Positions 26,451 to 35,081 of a stretch of 64,000 nt of DNA are shown here, one piece after another. The position numbers were made by a program, and so were the translations under genes. The notes under the pieces are model-generated. The model ran no database searches and had not been told where the DNA came from. It saw only the letters and a program-made list of their open reading frames with translations. Source of the stretch: Bacteroides zhangwenhongii. Lineage in GTDB: Bacteria; Bacteroidota; Bacteroidia; Bacteroidales; Bacteroidaceae. The DNA lies in NCBI RefSeq assembly GCF_009193325.2, contig NZ_CP059856.1:4030001-4094000 (forward strand). Direction: 5' to 3'. How positions within the stretch are numbered: the first letter of the stretch is position 1; every line of letters begins with the position of its first letter.

Positions 26451-27197
26451 TTGAAAATTAAAAAAGTACTAGTTTCGCAGCCTAAGCCTGCGTCAGAGAA
26501 ATCTCCCTATTACGACATAGCAGAGAAGTATGGCGTAAAAATAGATTTCCGGCCGTTTATCAAGGTTGAAAGTCTTTCGGCGAAAGAATTTCGGCAACAG
26601 AAAATTTCGATTCTCGACCACACTGCCGTTATATTCACTTCTCGTCATGCTATTGACCATTTCTTTAATTTATGTACCGAGTTACGTGTGACGATTCCCG
26701 AAACGATGAAGTATTTCTGTGTGACGGAAGCCGTTGCGTTGTACATCCAGAAATATGTGCAATATCGCAAACGTAAAATATTCTTCGGAGCTACGGGAAA
26801 GATTGAAGACTTGATTCCTTCGATTGTGAAGCATAAAACGGAGAAATATTTCGTCCCTATGTCGGACGTGCATAATGACGATGTGAAGAATTTGCTCGAC
26901 AAGAATGGTATACAGCATACGGAAGCTGTGATGTATCGTACGGTCAGCAATGATTTTACACCGGATGAAGAGTTTGATTATGATATGTTAGTGTTCTTCA
27001 GTCCTGCGGGAGTGACTTCGTTGAAGAAGAACTTCCCTGATTTTAATCAGAAAGAGATTAAGATCGGAACTTTCGGTTCCACTACCGCACAGGCTGTACG
27101 TGACGCCGGTCTTCGTTTGGATCTTGAAGCTCCTACGGTGCAGGCTCCGTCAATGACTGCCGCACTTGATATGTTTATCAAAGAAAACAATAAATAA
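26451..27197 (+). CDS. hemD: Uroporphyrinogen-III synthase
   Basis: 248 residues. The start is a TTG at 26451, chosen because it lies four bases after the previous stop, gives the expected 'MKIKKVLVSQPKP' N-terminus and has no better ATG. Sequence is weakly conserved, as is usual for HemD, but 'VIFTSRHAIDHFF' and 'LVFFSPAGVTSLKKNF' are the paired-domain motifs of the family. It cyclises hydroxymethylbilane with inversion of ring D. Bacteroides depend on heme acquisition but keep parts of the tetrapyrrole pathway; other hem genes are not in this window, so the physiological use is uncertain. Confidence 0.85.
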   Translation: MKIKKVLVSQPKPASEKSPYYDIAEKYGVKIDFRPFIKVESLSAKEFRQQKISILDHTAVIFTSRHAIDHFFNLCTELRVTIPETMKYFCVTEAVALYIQKYVQYRKRKIFFGATGKIEDLIPSIVKHKTEKYFVPMSDVHNDDVKNLLDKNGIQHTEAVMYRTVSNDFTPDEEFDYDMLVFFSPAGVTSLKKNFPDFNQKEIKIGTFGSTTAQAVRDAGLRLDLEAPTVQAPSMTAALDMFIKENNK

Positions 27198-27202
27198 ACA
27201 GA

Positions 27203-27592
27203 GTGGGTATATATACTTTGTGTAAGGCCGAAAGGCTGAATAGTAAGATTTTGATCGGAAAGATGTTTGAAGGCGGTGTTTCAAAGTCGTTTTCCATCTT
27301 TCCGATACGCGTTGTATATATGCCTGTCGAACAAGGCGAGGCTTCGGCTTCCATACTGATCAGCGTGTCGAAACGACGTTTCAAGCGGGCGGTAAAGCGC
27401 AATCGGGTGAAACGTCAGATACGCGAGGCTTACCGGAAGAATAAATCCATCCTGTTGGAATGTCTGCAAGGCCGGGAACAGCATTTGGCAATCGCCTTTA
27501 TCTATCTGTCGGACGAGCTTACAGCGACTGCCGAATTGGAAGAGAAGATGAAAATAGCGCTTTCGCGCATCTCTGAAAAACTATCCTCATGA
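27203..27592 (+). CDS. rnpA: Ribonuclease P protein component
   Basis: 129 residues, starting with GTG at 27203 shortly after the hemD stop. It contains the RNase P protein signature '[23 protein letters not shown]', the basic RNR helix that contacts the RNA subunit. It assists 5' maturation of tRNAs. The stop codon overlaps the yidD ATG by four bases (27589-27592), the usual rnpA-yidD pairing; rpmH is not upstream here, unlike in many bacteria. Confidence 0.95.
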   Translation: MGIYTLCKAERLNSKILIGKMFEGGVSKSFSIFPIRVVYMPVEQGEASASILISVSKRRFKRAVKRNRVKRQIREAYRKNKSILLECLQGREQHLAIAFIYLSDELTATAELEEKMKIALSRISEKLSS

Positions 27593-27864
27593 AATTTCAT
27601 GGCTCCCGAATATCTGTCAGCTGGATATTCGTAAAAGACATGCTGCAGAGAGTGTTTTCATTCTTGCTGCTTATCCCTATCTATTTTTATCGGGCTTGTA
27701 TTTCACCGTTAACTCCTCCTTCTTGCCGGTTTACACCGACTTGTTCGGCCTATGCGGTCGAGGCGATTAAGAAACATGGACCTGTAAAAGGGCTGTATCT
27801 GACTGTGCGGCGTATTCTGAGATGTCACCCGTGGGGTGGCTCCGGTTATGACCCCGTGCCTTAA
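27589..27864 (+). CDS. yidD: Membrane protein insertion efficiency factor YidD
   Basis: 91 residues with an N-terminal amphipathic/hydrophobic segment and the hallmark '[27 protein letters not shown]' (Cys pair) and '[14 protein letters not shown]' at the C-terminus. It helps the YidC insertase. The first about 15 residues ([14 protein letters not shown]) come before the typical YidD start; an in-frame ATG at residue 18 is also possible, but the four-base overlap with rnpA supports 27589. Confidence 0.92.
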   Translation: MKFHGSRISVSWIFVKDMLQRVFSFLLLIPIYFYRACISPLTPPSCRFTPTCSAYAVEAIKKHGPVKGLYLTVRRILRCHPWGGSGYDPVP

Positions 27865-27886
27865 TCATATAAATAAAAAAACAATA

Positions 27887-28555
27887 ATGAGAGAGAACAA
27901 TATAAACGTTGCCAATGCCATTTTGGATATTCATACCCATAAGGGAGAGATCCAGTCCGGTGGTAAAGCTATTATCAATTATCGGCAGTCAGCGGGGACA
28001 CCTCTTCAGGACGGGTATTACTATTCTGTCGGCATTCATCCCTGGGAACTGAAGCCGGGTAACTTGAAACGGCACTCGGATTTTGTTATTGATCACTTGC
28101 CTGATGAGCATATTGTTGCCATAGGGGAATGTGGCCTGGACAAATTGAAAGGGGCTTCCATAAATGAGCAAATGGTAGCATTGCAATTTGAGATATTTAT
28201 GTCGCTGGAATATGATTTGCCGCTGATTCTTCACAATGTGAGAATGGCGGATAAGATACTGGCTGTGAAAAAAGAATTTCAACCCAAGCAGGCTTGGATA
28301 TGGCATGGTTTCAGGGGAAAGCCCGAACAGGCGAAACAAATGCTGGACAAAGGATTGTATCTGTCTTTCGGAGAATTTTATTCGGATGAAGCGATGAGAG
28401 TGGTACCCGATGACCGTCTGTTTCTGGAGACGGACGATAGTGAGCTTGATATTGAGGATATTCTGTATCGGGCGGCTCAAGTGCGTGGGGTAGAAGTGGA
28501 AACGCTGCGCGAAACAATCCGACGGAACATTCAAAATATCTTTTTTAGGGCATAA
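27887..28555 (+). CDS. TatD family metal-dependent hydrolase
   Basis: 222 residues from the ATG at 27887; an earlier in-frame ATG lies inside yidD and would add a non-homologous tail. Metal ligands of the amidohydrolase fold are visible: HxH in 'DIHTHKG', Glu in 'AIGECGLD', His in 'LILHNVR', His in 'WHGF' and Asp in 'LETDDSE'. Shorter than E. coli TatD (260). Family members are 3'-5' DNA exonucleases or D-aminoacyl-tRNA-related hydrolases; the precise substrate is unknown. It lies 22 bases after yidD. Confidence 0.85.
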   Translation: MRENNINVANAILDIHTHKGEIQSGGKAIINYRQSAGTPLQDGYYYSVGIHPWELKPGNLKRHSDFVIDHLPDEHIVAIGECGLDKLKGASINEQMVALQFEIFMSLEYDLPLILHNVRMADKILAVKKEFQPKQAWIWHGFRGKPEQAKQMLDKGLYLSFGEFYSDEAMRVVPDDRLFLETDDSELDIEDILYRAAQVRGVEVETLRETIRRNIQNIFFRA

Positions 28556-28581
28556 GAGTTGTATCTTCCGAGAAAGAGTCG

Positions 28582-28589
28582 TACTTTTG
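28582..28589 (+). promoter_or_regulatory. -7 box of tyrS
   Basis: TACTTTTG, a full TAnnTTTG, in the 86-base gap before tyrS. Predicted transcription start near 28597. Confidence 0.5.
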
Positions 28590-28641
28590 CCCCTCACGGA
28601 ATTGAAATAGAATAAAAACCTAATAATTAAAGAGTAATACG

Positions 28642-29934
28642 ATGAATTTTGTAGAAGAATTGAGATGGCGTGGCATGTTGCAGGACATCATGCCGGGAAC
28701 GGAAGAGTTGTTAAGCAAAGAGCAGGTGACTGCCTATTTGGGTATCGACCCGACTGCCGATTCGCTACACATTGGTCACCTTTGTGGAGTGATGATTCTT
28801 CGTCATTTCCAACGCTGCGGTCATAAACCGTTGGCATTGATCGGTGGCGCTACAGGTATGATTGGTGACCCTTCGGGAAAATCAGCGGAACGTAACCTGC
28901 TGGATGAAGAGACATTGCGTCACAATCAGGCATGTATTAAGAAACAGCTTGCCAAGTTCCTCGACTTCGAGTCGGAGGTGCCTAACCGTGCCGAACTGGT
29001 GAACAACTATGACTGGATGAAAGATTTCAGCTTCCTTGATTTTGTTCGCGAGGTAGGTAAGCATATCACAGTGAACTATATGATGGCAAAAGACTCTGTA
29101 AAGCGTCGTCTGAACGGTGAGGCACGTGACGGACTGTCATTTACCGAGTTTACTTATCAGCTACTTCAAGGATATGATTTCCTCCACTTATATGAGACAA
29201 AGGGATGTAAGCTGCAAATGGGCGGTTCCGACCAATGGGGTAATATCACTACCGGTGCCGAATTGATTCGTCGTACGAATGGAGGAGAGGTTTTTGCGCT
29301 GACTTGTCCGTTGATTACAAAAGCTGACGGTGGTAAGTTCGGTAAGACGGAATCCGGGAATATCTGGTTGGATCCCCGTTATACGTCTCCTTACAAGTTC
29401 TACCAATTTTGGCTGAATGTAAGCGACTCTGACGCAGAACGTTATATCAAGATTTTCACTTCCATCGAGAAGGAAGAAATAGAAGCTCTGATTGCAGAAC
29501 ATCAGGCAGCTCCGCACTTGCGTATCCTTCAGAAACGTCTAGCTAAGGAAGTTACCGTAATGGTTCATTCCGAAGAAGATTATAACGCGGCAGTGGATGC
29601 ATCAAACATTTTGTTTGGTAATGCAACTTCGGAAGCGTTGCGTAAATTGGATGAGGATACGCTGCTTGCTGTATTCGAAGGAGTGCCTCAATTTGAGATT
29701 TCCCGTGATGCATTGGCGGAAGGTGTGAAAGCTGTTGACTTATTCGTTGATAATGCGGCTGTATTTGCTTCGAAAGGTGAAATGCGTAAGTTGGTTCAAG
29801 GCGGAGGCGTTTCGTTGAATAAAGAAAAGCTGGCGGCTTTTGACCAGGTAATTACGACAGCCGACCTGCTTGATGAGAAATATCTGCTTGTTCAGCGCGG
29901 TAAAAAGAACTATTATTTGCTGATTGCAAAGTAA
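28642..29934 (+). CDS. tyrS: Tyrosyl-tRNA synthetase
   Basis: 430 residues, bacterial TyrRS size. Class I signatures are present as 'SLHIGHLCG' (HIGH) and 'KFGKTESGN' (the KMSKS equivalent, in the KFGKT form normal for TyrRS). Substrate recognition '[26 protein letters not shown]' and a C-terminal S4-like RNA-binding domain ('[13 protein letters not shown]') follow. It charges tRNA-Tyr. A tRNA-Gln gene lies 108 bases downstream with its own promoter. Confidence 0.97.
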   Translation: MNFVEELRWRGMLQDIMPGTEELLSKEQVTAYLGIDPTADSLHIGHLCGVMILRHFQRCGHKPLALIGGATGMIGDPSGKSAERNLLDEETLRHNQACIKKQLAKFLDFESEVPNRAELVNNYDWMKDFSFLDFVREVGKHITVNYMMAKDSVKRRLNGEARDGLSFTEFTYQLLQGYDFLHLYETKGCKLQMGGSDQWGNITTGAELIRRTNGGEVFALTCPLITKADGGKFGKTESGNIWLDPRYTSPYKFYQFWLNVSDSDAERYIKIFTSIEKEEIEALIAEHQAAPHLRILQKRLAKEVTVMVHSEEDYNAAVDASNILFGNATSEALRKLDEDTLLAVFEGVPQFEISRDALAEGVKAVDLFVDNAAVFASKGEMRKLVQGGGVSLNKEKLAAFDQVITTADLLDEKYLLVQRGKKNYYLLIAK

Positions 29935-29980
29935 TAGCTCATTATTTATTAGGTAGCAAAGTAAAAAAATGAATGAAATA

Positions 29981-30012
29981 TTTGGAGGTTTGCTTGCAAA
30001 CCTCTATCTTTG
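29981..30012 (+). promoter_or_regulatory. tRNA-Gln promoter
   Basis: TTTG (29981-29984) and TATCTTTG (30005-30012) are exact -33 and -7 elements with a 20-base spacer, the best textbook Bacteroides promoter in the window. Confidence 0.75.
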
Positions 30013-30042
30013 CACCGCTTTTTAACAGAAAGCGCATAAGTT

Positions 30043-30113
30043 TGGACTATGGTGTAATGGTAGCACAACAGGTTTTGGTTCTGTTTGTCCAAGTTCGAAT
30101 CTTGGTAGTCCAA
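30043..30113 (+). tRNA. tRNA-Gln (anticodon TTG)
   Basis: 71 bases fold as a cloverleaf: acceptor TGGACTA/TAGTCCA, D stem GTGT/GCAC, anticodon stem ACAGG/TCTGT with the seven-base loop TTTTGGT (anticodon TTG), T stem CCAAG/CTTGG with loop TTCGAAT, and discriminator A. CCA is not encoded. Followed by a terminator at 30141-30173. No integrase or disrupted tRNA copy is seen nearby. Confidence 0.95.
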
Positions 30114-30140
30114 CAAAGTAACAGTTTAGAAGATACAAAG

Positions 30141-30173
30141 CCCCGCAAAAGTAAATGTTTTGCGGGGTTTTTT
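30141..30173 (+). terminator. tRNA-Gln terminator
   Basis: Perfect 10-base arms ccccgcaaaa (30141-30150) and ttttgcgggg (30158-30167), a seven-base loop and six T. Confidence 0.9.
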
Positions 30174-30305
30174 GTAGTTCGCTTTAAGTAAAAAAAATCT
30201 CCGAAACGTATTATAGTTCGTTAAAAAAGTGTACATTGCAACGTTTCTGGACATTTTTGATGGATAATTGGAACAAAATTGTAATGTTAACCCGTTTTCT
30301 TTTGC

Positions 30306-30313
30306 TATTTTTG
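30306..30313 (+). promoter_or_regulatory. -7 box of kduI
   Basis: TATTTTTG (TAnnTTTG), 66 bases before the kduI start; a leader of about 58 bases follows. No obvious operator repeat is seen. Confidence 0.5.
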
Positions 30314-30379
30314 CATCGTGTACGTAAACGACGTGCATTTAGCAGAGAGGCTTATTCAATAACTATAAATAAATAAAGT

Positions 30380-31222
30380 ATGAAAACGAACTATGAAATT
30401 CGCTATGCTGCGCATCCCGAAGATGCAAAAAGTTATGATACCGCAAGAATCCGTAGAGATTTTTTAATCGAAAAGATATTTGTCCCCAATGAAGTAAATA
30501 TGGTGTATTCCATGTACGACCGTATGGTGGTAGGTGGCGCGCTTCCTGTTGGTGAGGTGCTGAAGCTTGAAGCGATTGATCCATTGAAAGCTCCGTTCTT
30601 CCTGACCCGCCGTGAAATGGGTATCTTCAATGTGGGAGGTCCCGGTATTGTAAAAGCAGGCGATGCGGTATTTGAACTTGATTATAAAGAAGCCCTTTAT
30701 CTGGGTTCGGGTGATCGTGAGGTGACCTTTGAAAGTAAGGACGCTGCCCATCCGGCTAAGTTCTACTTCAACTCGCTGACTGCACACCGCAACTATCCTG
30801 ACCGCAAAGTGACGAAAGCCGATGCAGTCGTTGCCGAGATGGGTTCTCTGGAAGGGTCCAATCATCGTAACATCAATAAAATGCTGGTGAATCAGGTGCT
30901 TCCTACCTGCCAATTGCAGATGGGTATGACGGAACTTGCTCCGGGAAGTGTATGGAATACCATGCCTGCTCACGTACACAGTCGTCGTATGGAGGCTTAT
31001 TTCTACTTTGAAATTCCCGAAGACCATGCTATCTGTCACTTTATGGGCGAAGTGGACGAAACGCGCCATGTATGGATGAAAGGCGATCAGGCGGTTCTTT
31101 CACCCGAATGGTCTATCCACTCGGCTGCCGCTACCCACAATTATACCTTTATCTGGGGCATGGGCGGCGAGAACCTCGACTACGGAGATCAGGATTTCTC
31201 ATTGATAACAGACTTGAAATAA
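30380..31222 (+). CDS. kduI: 5-dehydro-4-deoxy-D-glucuronate isomerase
   Basis: 280 residues, typical KduI. The cupin metal site is visible in 'MPAHVHSRRMEAYFYFE' (His-x-His and Glu), with the trailing His in 'SIHSAAATHNY'. It isomerises 4-deoxy-L-threo-5-hexosulose uronate, the product of unsaturated uronides, to 3-deoxy-D-glycero-2,5-hexodiulosonate; cytoplasmic. Paired with kduD 39 bases downstream, which catalyses the next step. The nearest lyase or unsaturated glucuronyl hydrolase is outside the window, so these two serve PULs elsewhere (pectin, glycosaminoglycans or similar). Confidence 0.96.
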   Translation: MKTNYEIRYAAHPEDAKSYDTARIRRDFLIEKIFVPNEVNMVYSMYDRMVVGGALPVGEVLKLEAIDPLKAPFFLTRREMGIFNVGGPGIVKAGDAVFELDYKEALYLGSGDREVTFESKDAAHPAKFYFNSLTAHRNYPDRKVTKADAVVAEMGSLEGSNHRNINKMLVNQVLPTCQLQMGMTELAPGSVWNTMPAHVHSRRMEAYFYFEIPEDHAICHFMGEVDETRHVWMKGDQAVLSPEWSIHSAAATHNYTFIWGMGGENLDYGDQDFSLITDLK

Positions 31223-31261
31223 ACAACTACAATAATTTTCCTAATTTAATAACAAAAAATT

Positions 31262-32065
31262 ATGAATCAGTTTTTGAATTTTTCTTTGGAAGGTAAAGTA
31301 GCTCTCGTTACAGGTGCTTCTTACGGTATCGGATTTGCAATCGCTTCTGCATTCGCAGAACAAGGTGCTACTATTTGTTTCAACGACATCAATCAGGAGT
31401 TGGTGGACAAAGGTATGGCTGCATACGCTGCAAAAGGTATCAAAGCTCACGGTTATGTATGTGATGTAACAGACGAACCGGCTGTACAGGCTATGGTTGC
31501 CACTATCGCGAAAGAAGTAGGTACAGTTGATATCCTTGTTAATAATGCAGGTATCATCCGTCGTGTGCCTATGCACGAAATGGAAGCCGCTGATTTCCGT
31601 AAGGTGATTGACATCGACCTGAACGCCCCGTTCATCGTTTCTAAGGCTGTTTTGCCCGCAATGATGGAGAAACGTGCAGGTAAGATCATCAACATCTGCT
31701 CTATGATGTCTGAATTGGGACGTGAGACTGTATCTGCATACGCTGCCGCTAAGGGTGGTCTGAAAATGCTGACTCGCAATATCTGCTCTGAATATGGTGA
31801 ATACAACATCCAATGTAACGGTATCGGCCCGGGTTACATCGCTACTCCGCAAACTGCTCCTCTGCGTGAGCCGCAAGCAGACGGAAGCCGTCACCCGTTC
31901 GATTCGTTCATCTGCGCTAAGACTCCGGCCGGTCGTTGGCTGAATCCGGAAGAACTGACAGGTCCTGCCGTATTCCTTGCTTCTGAAGCTTCTAACGCTG
32001 TCAACGGTCATATCCTTTACGTAGACGGTGGTATCCTTGCTTATATCGGAAAACAACCGAAATAA
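31262..32065 (+). CDS. kduD: 2-dehydro-3-deoxy-D-gluconate 5-dehydrogenase (SDR family)
   Basis: 267 residues, classical short-chain dehydrogenase. Cofactor motif 'VTGASYGIGFAIA', 'NNAGIIRR', catalytic Ser in 'NICSMMSELG', and Tyr-x-x-x-Lys in 'SAYAAAKGG'; 'YVDGGILAY' ends the fold. It reduces 2,5-diketo-3-deoxygluconate to 2-keto-3-deoxygluconate with NAD(P)H. The gene is conspicuously rich in favoured codons (gct, ggt, cgt) compared with neighbours, which suggests high expression. A hairpin terminator follows at 32088-32145. Confidence 0.95.
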   Translation: MNQFLNFSLEGKVALVTGASYGIGFAIASAFAEQGATICFNDINQELVDKGMAAYAAKGIKAHGYVCDVTDEPAVQAMVATIAKEVGTVDILVNNAGIIRRVPMHEMEAADFRKVIDIDLNAPFIVSKAVLPAMMEKRAGKIINICSMMSELGRETVSAYAAAKGGLKMLTRNICSEYGEYNIQCNGIGPGYIATPQTAPLREPQADGSRHPFDSFICAKTPAGRWLNPEELTGPAVFLASEASNAVNGHILYVDGGILAYIGKQPK

Positions 32066-32087
32066 TAGTGAGATAACGAGATATTCC

Positions 32088-32145
32088 GATAAGGTGATAG
32101 AATGGTAAAGAGCTTCCTCTTTTCGTCTGTCACCTTATCTTTTTA
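32088..32145 (+). terminator. Terminator/attenuator between kduD and the DUF4861 gene
   Basis: Outer arms gataaggtga (32088-32097) and tcaccttatc (32130-32139), an inner hairpin aaagag/ctcttt (32107-32112, 32117-32122), then a T-rich tail. It could end most kdu transcripts before the DUF4861 gene. Confidence 0.65.
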
Positions 32146-32169
32146 TTATTCATTCAATGTAGATTAATC

Positions 32170-33411
32170 ATGAAGAAGATATTAATTCTGGTTGCTGCAG
32201 TCTTGATGGGAGTTGCTTCCTGTACTAACAGCAAACAGGCAATGACGGTTACAGTGACCAATCCTTTGGCTTTAGAGCGTACAGGGGAGATGGTGGAAGT
32301 ACCGATGAGTGATGTGGTTGCGAAGTTGAAACTGGCGGACACGGCACAGATTGTAGTGCTTGATGCGGACGGACAGCAGGTTCCCTATCAGGTGACATAC
32401 GATGAAAAGGTTATTTTCCCGGCTACGGTGAAAGCTAATGGTACGGCTACTTATACCATTCAGCCGGGTGCTCCGGAAGCCTTTAATGTGATTGCTTGCG
32501 GTAAATATTACCCCGAGCGTCTTGATGACCTTGCTTGGGAGAATGACTTGGTAGGTTTTCGTGCGTATGGTCCTGCTTTGCAGGCAAGAAACGAGCGTGG
32601 ATTCGGTTATGACCTTTTCACGAAGTATAATACTACCGAACCGATCTTGGAAGCTCTTTATGCCGAAGAGCTCAATCCGGAGAAGCGTGCGAAGATTGCC
32701 GAACTGAAGAAAACGGATCCCAAGGCGGCTGCCGAACTTCAACGTGCCATCTCTTATCACGTTGATCATGGTTACGGAATGGATTGCTATGCGGTAGGTC
32801 CTACGTTGGGCTGCGGTACATCGGCTTTGATGGAGGGTGATACGATTGTCTATCCTTACTGCTATCGTACACAGGAAATCCTTGATAATGGTCCGTTGCG
32901 TTTTACTGTGAAGCTGGAATTTAATCCCCTGGTGGTTCGTGGAGATTCCGGTGTGGTGGAAACGCGTGTAATTTCGCTGGATGCAGGCTCGTATTTGAAC
33001 AAAGCGGTGATTTCGTACACCAATCTGAAAGAAACAATGCCTGTGGCTACAGGATTGGTTTTGCGCGAACCGGATGGAGTAACGATGGCGGATGCTGCGA
33101 ATGGCTATATCACTTATGTCGATCCTACAACCGACCGTAGTGGTGGAAACGGCAAAATCTTTGTTGGTGCTGCGTTCCCTGCACAGGTGAAGGATGCTAA
33201 GGTAGTTCTTTTCCAAGAGAAGGAAAAGAAAGAACGTGGTGGGGCCGATGGTCACGTGCTGGCTGTCAGCGAATATGAACCGGGTTCGGAATATACTTAT
33301 TACTGGGGATCTGCGTGGGATAAAGCTGCTATCAAGACGGCAGAAGCCTGGAATGAATATATGTCCCAATATGCACAGAAAGTACGCACACCGTTGACGG
33401 TGGCTTATTAA
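32170..33411 (+). CDS. DUF4861 domain lipoprotein
   Basis: 413 residues. Signal peptide with a lipobox: MKKILILVAAVLMGVASC, Cys at residue 18. The rest is a single DUF4861 domain (blocks 'RAYGPALQARNERGFGYDLFTKY', 'HVDHGYGMDCYAVG', 'RFTVKLEFNPLVVR'), a beta-rich fold related to carbohydrate-active superfamilies. Its position after kduI-kduD suggests a role in acidic-glycan (unsaturated uronate) breakdown in the periplasm or at the surface; this is an inference from context. The family has been seen with rhamnogalacturonan and related loci, but an activity cannot be assigned from the sequence. Confidence 0.85.
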   Translation: MKKILILVAAVLMGVASCTNSKQAMTVTVTNPLALERTGEMVEVPMSDVVAKLKLADTAQIVVLDADGQQVPYQVTYDEKVIFPATVKANGTATYTIQPGAPEAFNVIACGKYYPERLDDLAWENDLVGFRAYGPALQARNERGFGYDLFTKYNTTEPILEALYAEELNPEKRAKIAELKKTDPKAAAELQRAISYHVDHGYGMDCYAVGPTLGCGTSALMEGDTIVYPYCYRTQEILDNGPLRFTVKLEFNPLVVRGDSGVVETRVISLDAGSYLNKAVISYTNLKETMPVATGLVLREPDGVTMADAANGYITYVDPTTDRSGGNGKIFVGAAFPAQVKDAKVVLFQEKEKKERGGADGHVLAVSEYEPGSEYTYYWGSAWDKAAIKTAEAWNEYMSQYAQKVRTPLTVAY

Positions 33412-33443
33412 ACTTGTTTTTTGGTATAAAATACCTTGTTTTT

Positions 33444-33521
33444 AGGCTGTTAATACTTGTCGTCTCAGGTATTAACAGCCTATATATTAAGTGTTAATAC
33501 CTGAGACGACAGGTGTTAATA
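33444..33521. repeat. Two mutually exclusive perfect hairpins built from gttaatac repeats
   Basis: Hairpin A: 13-base perfect arms 33444-33456 and 33469-33481. Hairpin B: 20-base perfect arms 33458-33477 and 33492-33511. The right arm of A overlaps the left arm of B, so only one can form. The octamer gttaatac occurs at 33449, 33493 and 33514 and inverted at 33469. Located just after the DUF4861 stop codon; no T-run follows. Confidence 0.7.
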
Positions 33522-33819
33522 CTCTATGCGGCATATTTTAATAGCCTGTATGATAGCTAATAGCTGCTTGTATGCCAAGAGAACTTCCTGATATATTGTT
33601 TGCTAATATTCCATTTGCTGATTTACTTTTTGCCCTCGTTTCTTTGCAGGAAAGAAACTTTTGCTTATTTCTTTCTAAGAAAGAAAGACTAAAAACAGAT
33701 TACGGAATTCACTTGTGAAAGAAAATATAAGATACTACCGTTCCAGTATAGACAGAAGCCGAATGGAAAGAACAAGATATGTCTATTCATGTGGTATCCG
33801 CCTGGAATGGATACGTTGC
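33522..33819. other. Non-coding stretch with two small hairpins
   Basis: No credible gene. Two perfect eight-base hairpins occur in tandem: gtttcttt/aaagaaac (33638-33645, 33651-33658) and tttctttc/gaaagaaa (33668-33675, 33679-33686). The remaining sequence is unassigned; an open frame on the minus strand at 33689-33892 overlaps the lipoprotein gene and is not believed. Confidence 0.4.
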
Positions 33820-34284
33820 TTATTGAGCGATTTTCTTCAGAGTCTCTTTTTCGTATAATTCCCATCCGGTTTCTTTCCAATGATATTCCCATACAAGTTT
33901 GTCAGCGGATATCTCTACAATTTTCATAATATCCGGATCCTCATAATCGTATCCACCGTCATTCGGATAATAGAAGATAAGATGGACAGAGCCGTTTTTT
34001 AACTCCCATTTACCGGTTTCACTAGGGTTACTGCTTCCTTTGGAGTAACTATTGAAGGTCATATCAGATTTCAGTTCATATCGTCTGCCGACATAGTATG
34101 ATGGATTGTCCTCTTCGCGTTCGCCATCTTCTATTTCATATCCGCTATGTTCGACGACTTCCCACATTCCTACTAATTCGTCTACTGATCCGATGGAGTC
34201 TTCGTCATCATCGCCACAGGAATACATACTGAATGATAATAATACTACGGCTGCGCAAGTAGCCAGTTTCCATAATGTTTTCAT
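33820..34284 (-). CDS. Small lipoprotein, lipocalin-like
   Basis: 154 residues from the ATG at 34284; an upstream in-frame ATG would hide the signal peptide. Lipoprotein signal MKTLWKLATCAAVVLLSFSMYSC, Cys about 23, then an acidic linker (GDDDEDS). The body ('LVGMWEVVEHSGYEI', 'YELKSDMTFNSYSKG', 'GKWELKNGSVHLIF') has the W-x-V / tail-strand pattern of small lipocalin-like Bacteroides lipoproteins. The function is not known. It is last in a minus-strand group with an outer-membrane barrel and a secreted protein. Confidence 0.75.
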   Translation of the reverse strand: MKTLWKLATCAAVVLLSFSMYSCGDDDEDSIGSVDELVGMWEVVEHSGYEIEDGEREEDNPSYYVGRRYELKSDMTFNSYSKGSSNPSETGKWELKNGSVHLIFYYPNDGGYDYEDPDIMKIVEISADKLVWEYHWKETGWELYEKETLKKIAQ

Positions 34285-34419
34285 ATTAATTTGTTTTGAG
34301 TGATTTGAAAAAACAGCATTCAAGTCTCTTCTTACGGAGAGAGGAGAACATGAATGCTGAATGAAAAATGATATTGAAAGGTTTGATTTTACTTTTTTTT
34401 ATAATCTTGTTGGCAGAGT

Positions 34420-35061
34420 TTAGAATGCTACACCTAAACGAATCAGTACATTGCTTGTATTTGATTCCCAAGTTTTGATAAATCCGCGTTGATAGGTAAT
34501 GTCGAAATTGAAACGGTCGTACCATATGCCTACGCCGATATTCATGCCTGCGTCAAAACGTTTCCAGTCATCCCAATCTCCAATTTTCACGGTAGTTTCT
34601 TCTGTTTTACCATTGTAGTCTTCTTTTTCGGTGATTTTTCCTAAATAGTCACAACTTACATAGGCTCCGAGATGTGCGTCCAGTGCAATATTATTTGTGA
34701 TGTTGTACTTATATCCGAATGTAAACGGAGAAATTTGTACGTTGTGTGCTATTTGGCTGATTTCGTAATCATCTTCAGAGTATCCCCAACCACGAGAGCC
34801 AAGGCCGAATTCCATCCCCCAATAGGTTCCTATGCTTCCCATCGGTTTCTGAAAGCCATATATGAAGTTGTAACCAAGTTTGCTACCGCTTTCATCATCG
34901 TCTCCTGTCATTTTCATAACGTTTAAGCCACCGCGTAAGAACCACTGTTTGTTGGACTGTTGTTTTTCTGTTCTTACAATGGAACTTCTGGATGATACGA
35001 TCTGTGCCTGTGTGCCTACACATACGAGAAGTGCGGCTACGATTGATAATACTTTTTTCAT
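34420..35061 (-). CDS. Small outer membrane beta-barrel protein
   Basis: 213 residues. Signal peptide MKKVLSIVAALLVCVGTQAQ. Alternating hydrophobic strands follow, for example 'FLRGGLNVMKM', 'LGYNFIYGFQK', 'YWGMEFGLGSRGWG' and 'MNIGVGIWYDRFNFDITYQRG'. The chain ends in Phe ('NVLIRLGVAF'), the outer-membrane sorting signature. It resembles the OmpW/porin_8-strand class. Function unknown. It lies 20 bases after the preceding secreted protein gene (35082-35576) and is probably co-transcribed with it. Confidence 0.8.
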   Translation of the reverse strand: MKKVLSIVAALLVCVGTQAQIVSSRSSIVRTEKQQSNKQWFLRGGLNVMKMTGDDDESGSKLGYNFIYGFQKPMGSIGTYWGMEFGLGSRGWGYSEDDYEISQIAHNVQISPFTFGYKYNITNNIALDAHLGAYVSCDYLGKITEKEDYNGKTEETTVKIGDWDDWKRFDAGMNIGVGIWYDRFNFDITYQRGFIKTWESNTSNVLIRLGVAF

Positions 35062-35081
35062 TGTTTCTTATGTTTTAATAG

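Noticed and set aside
30043..30113. tRNA-Gln as an integration site for a mobile element
   Set aside because: No integrase, direct repeat of the tRNA 3' end or foreign block is seen on either side.
33689..33892. 67-codon minus-strand frame downstream of the small lipoprotein
   Set aside because: It overlaps the 3' end of the lipoprotein gene on the same strand and has no plausible initiation site or motif.
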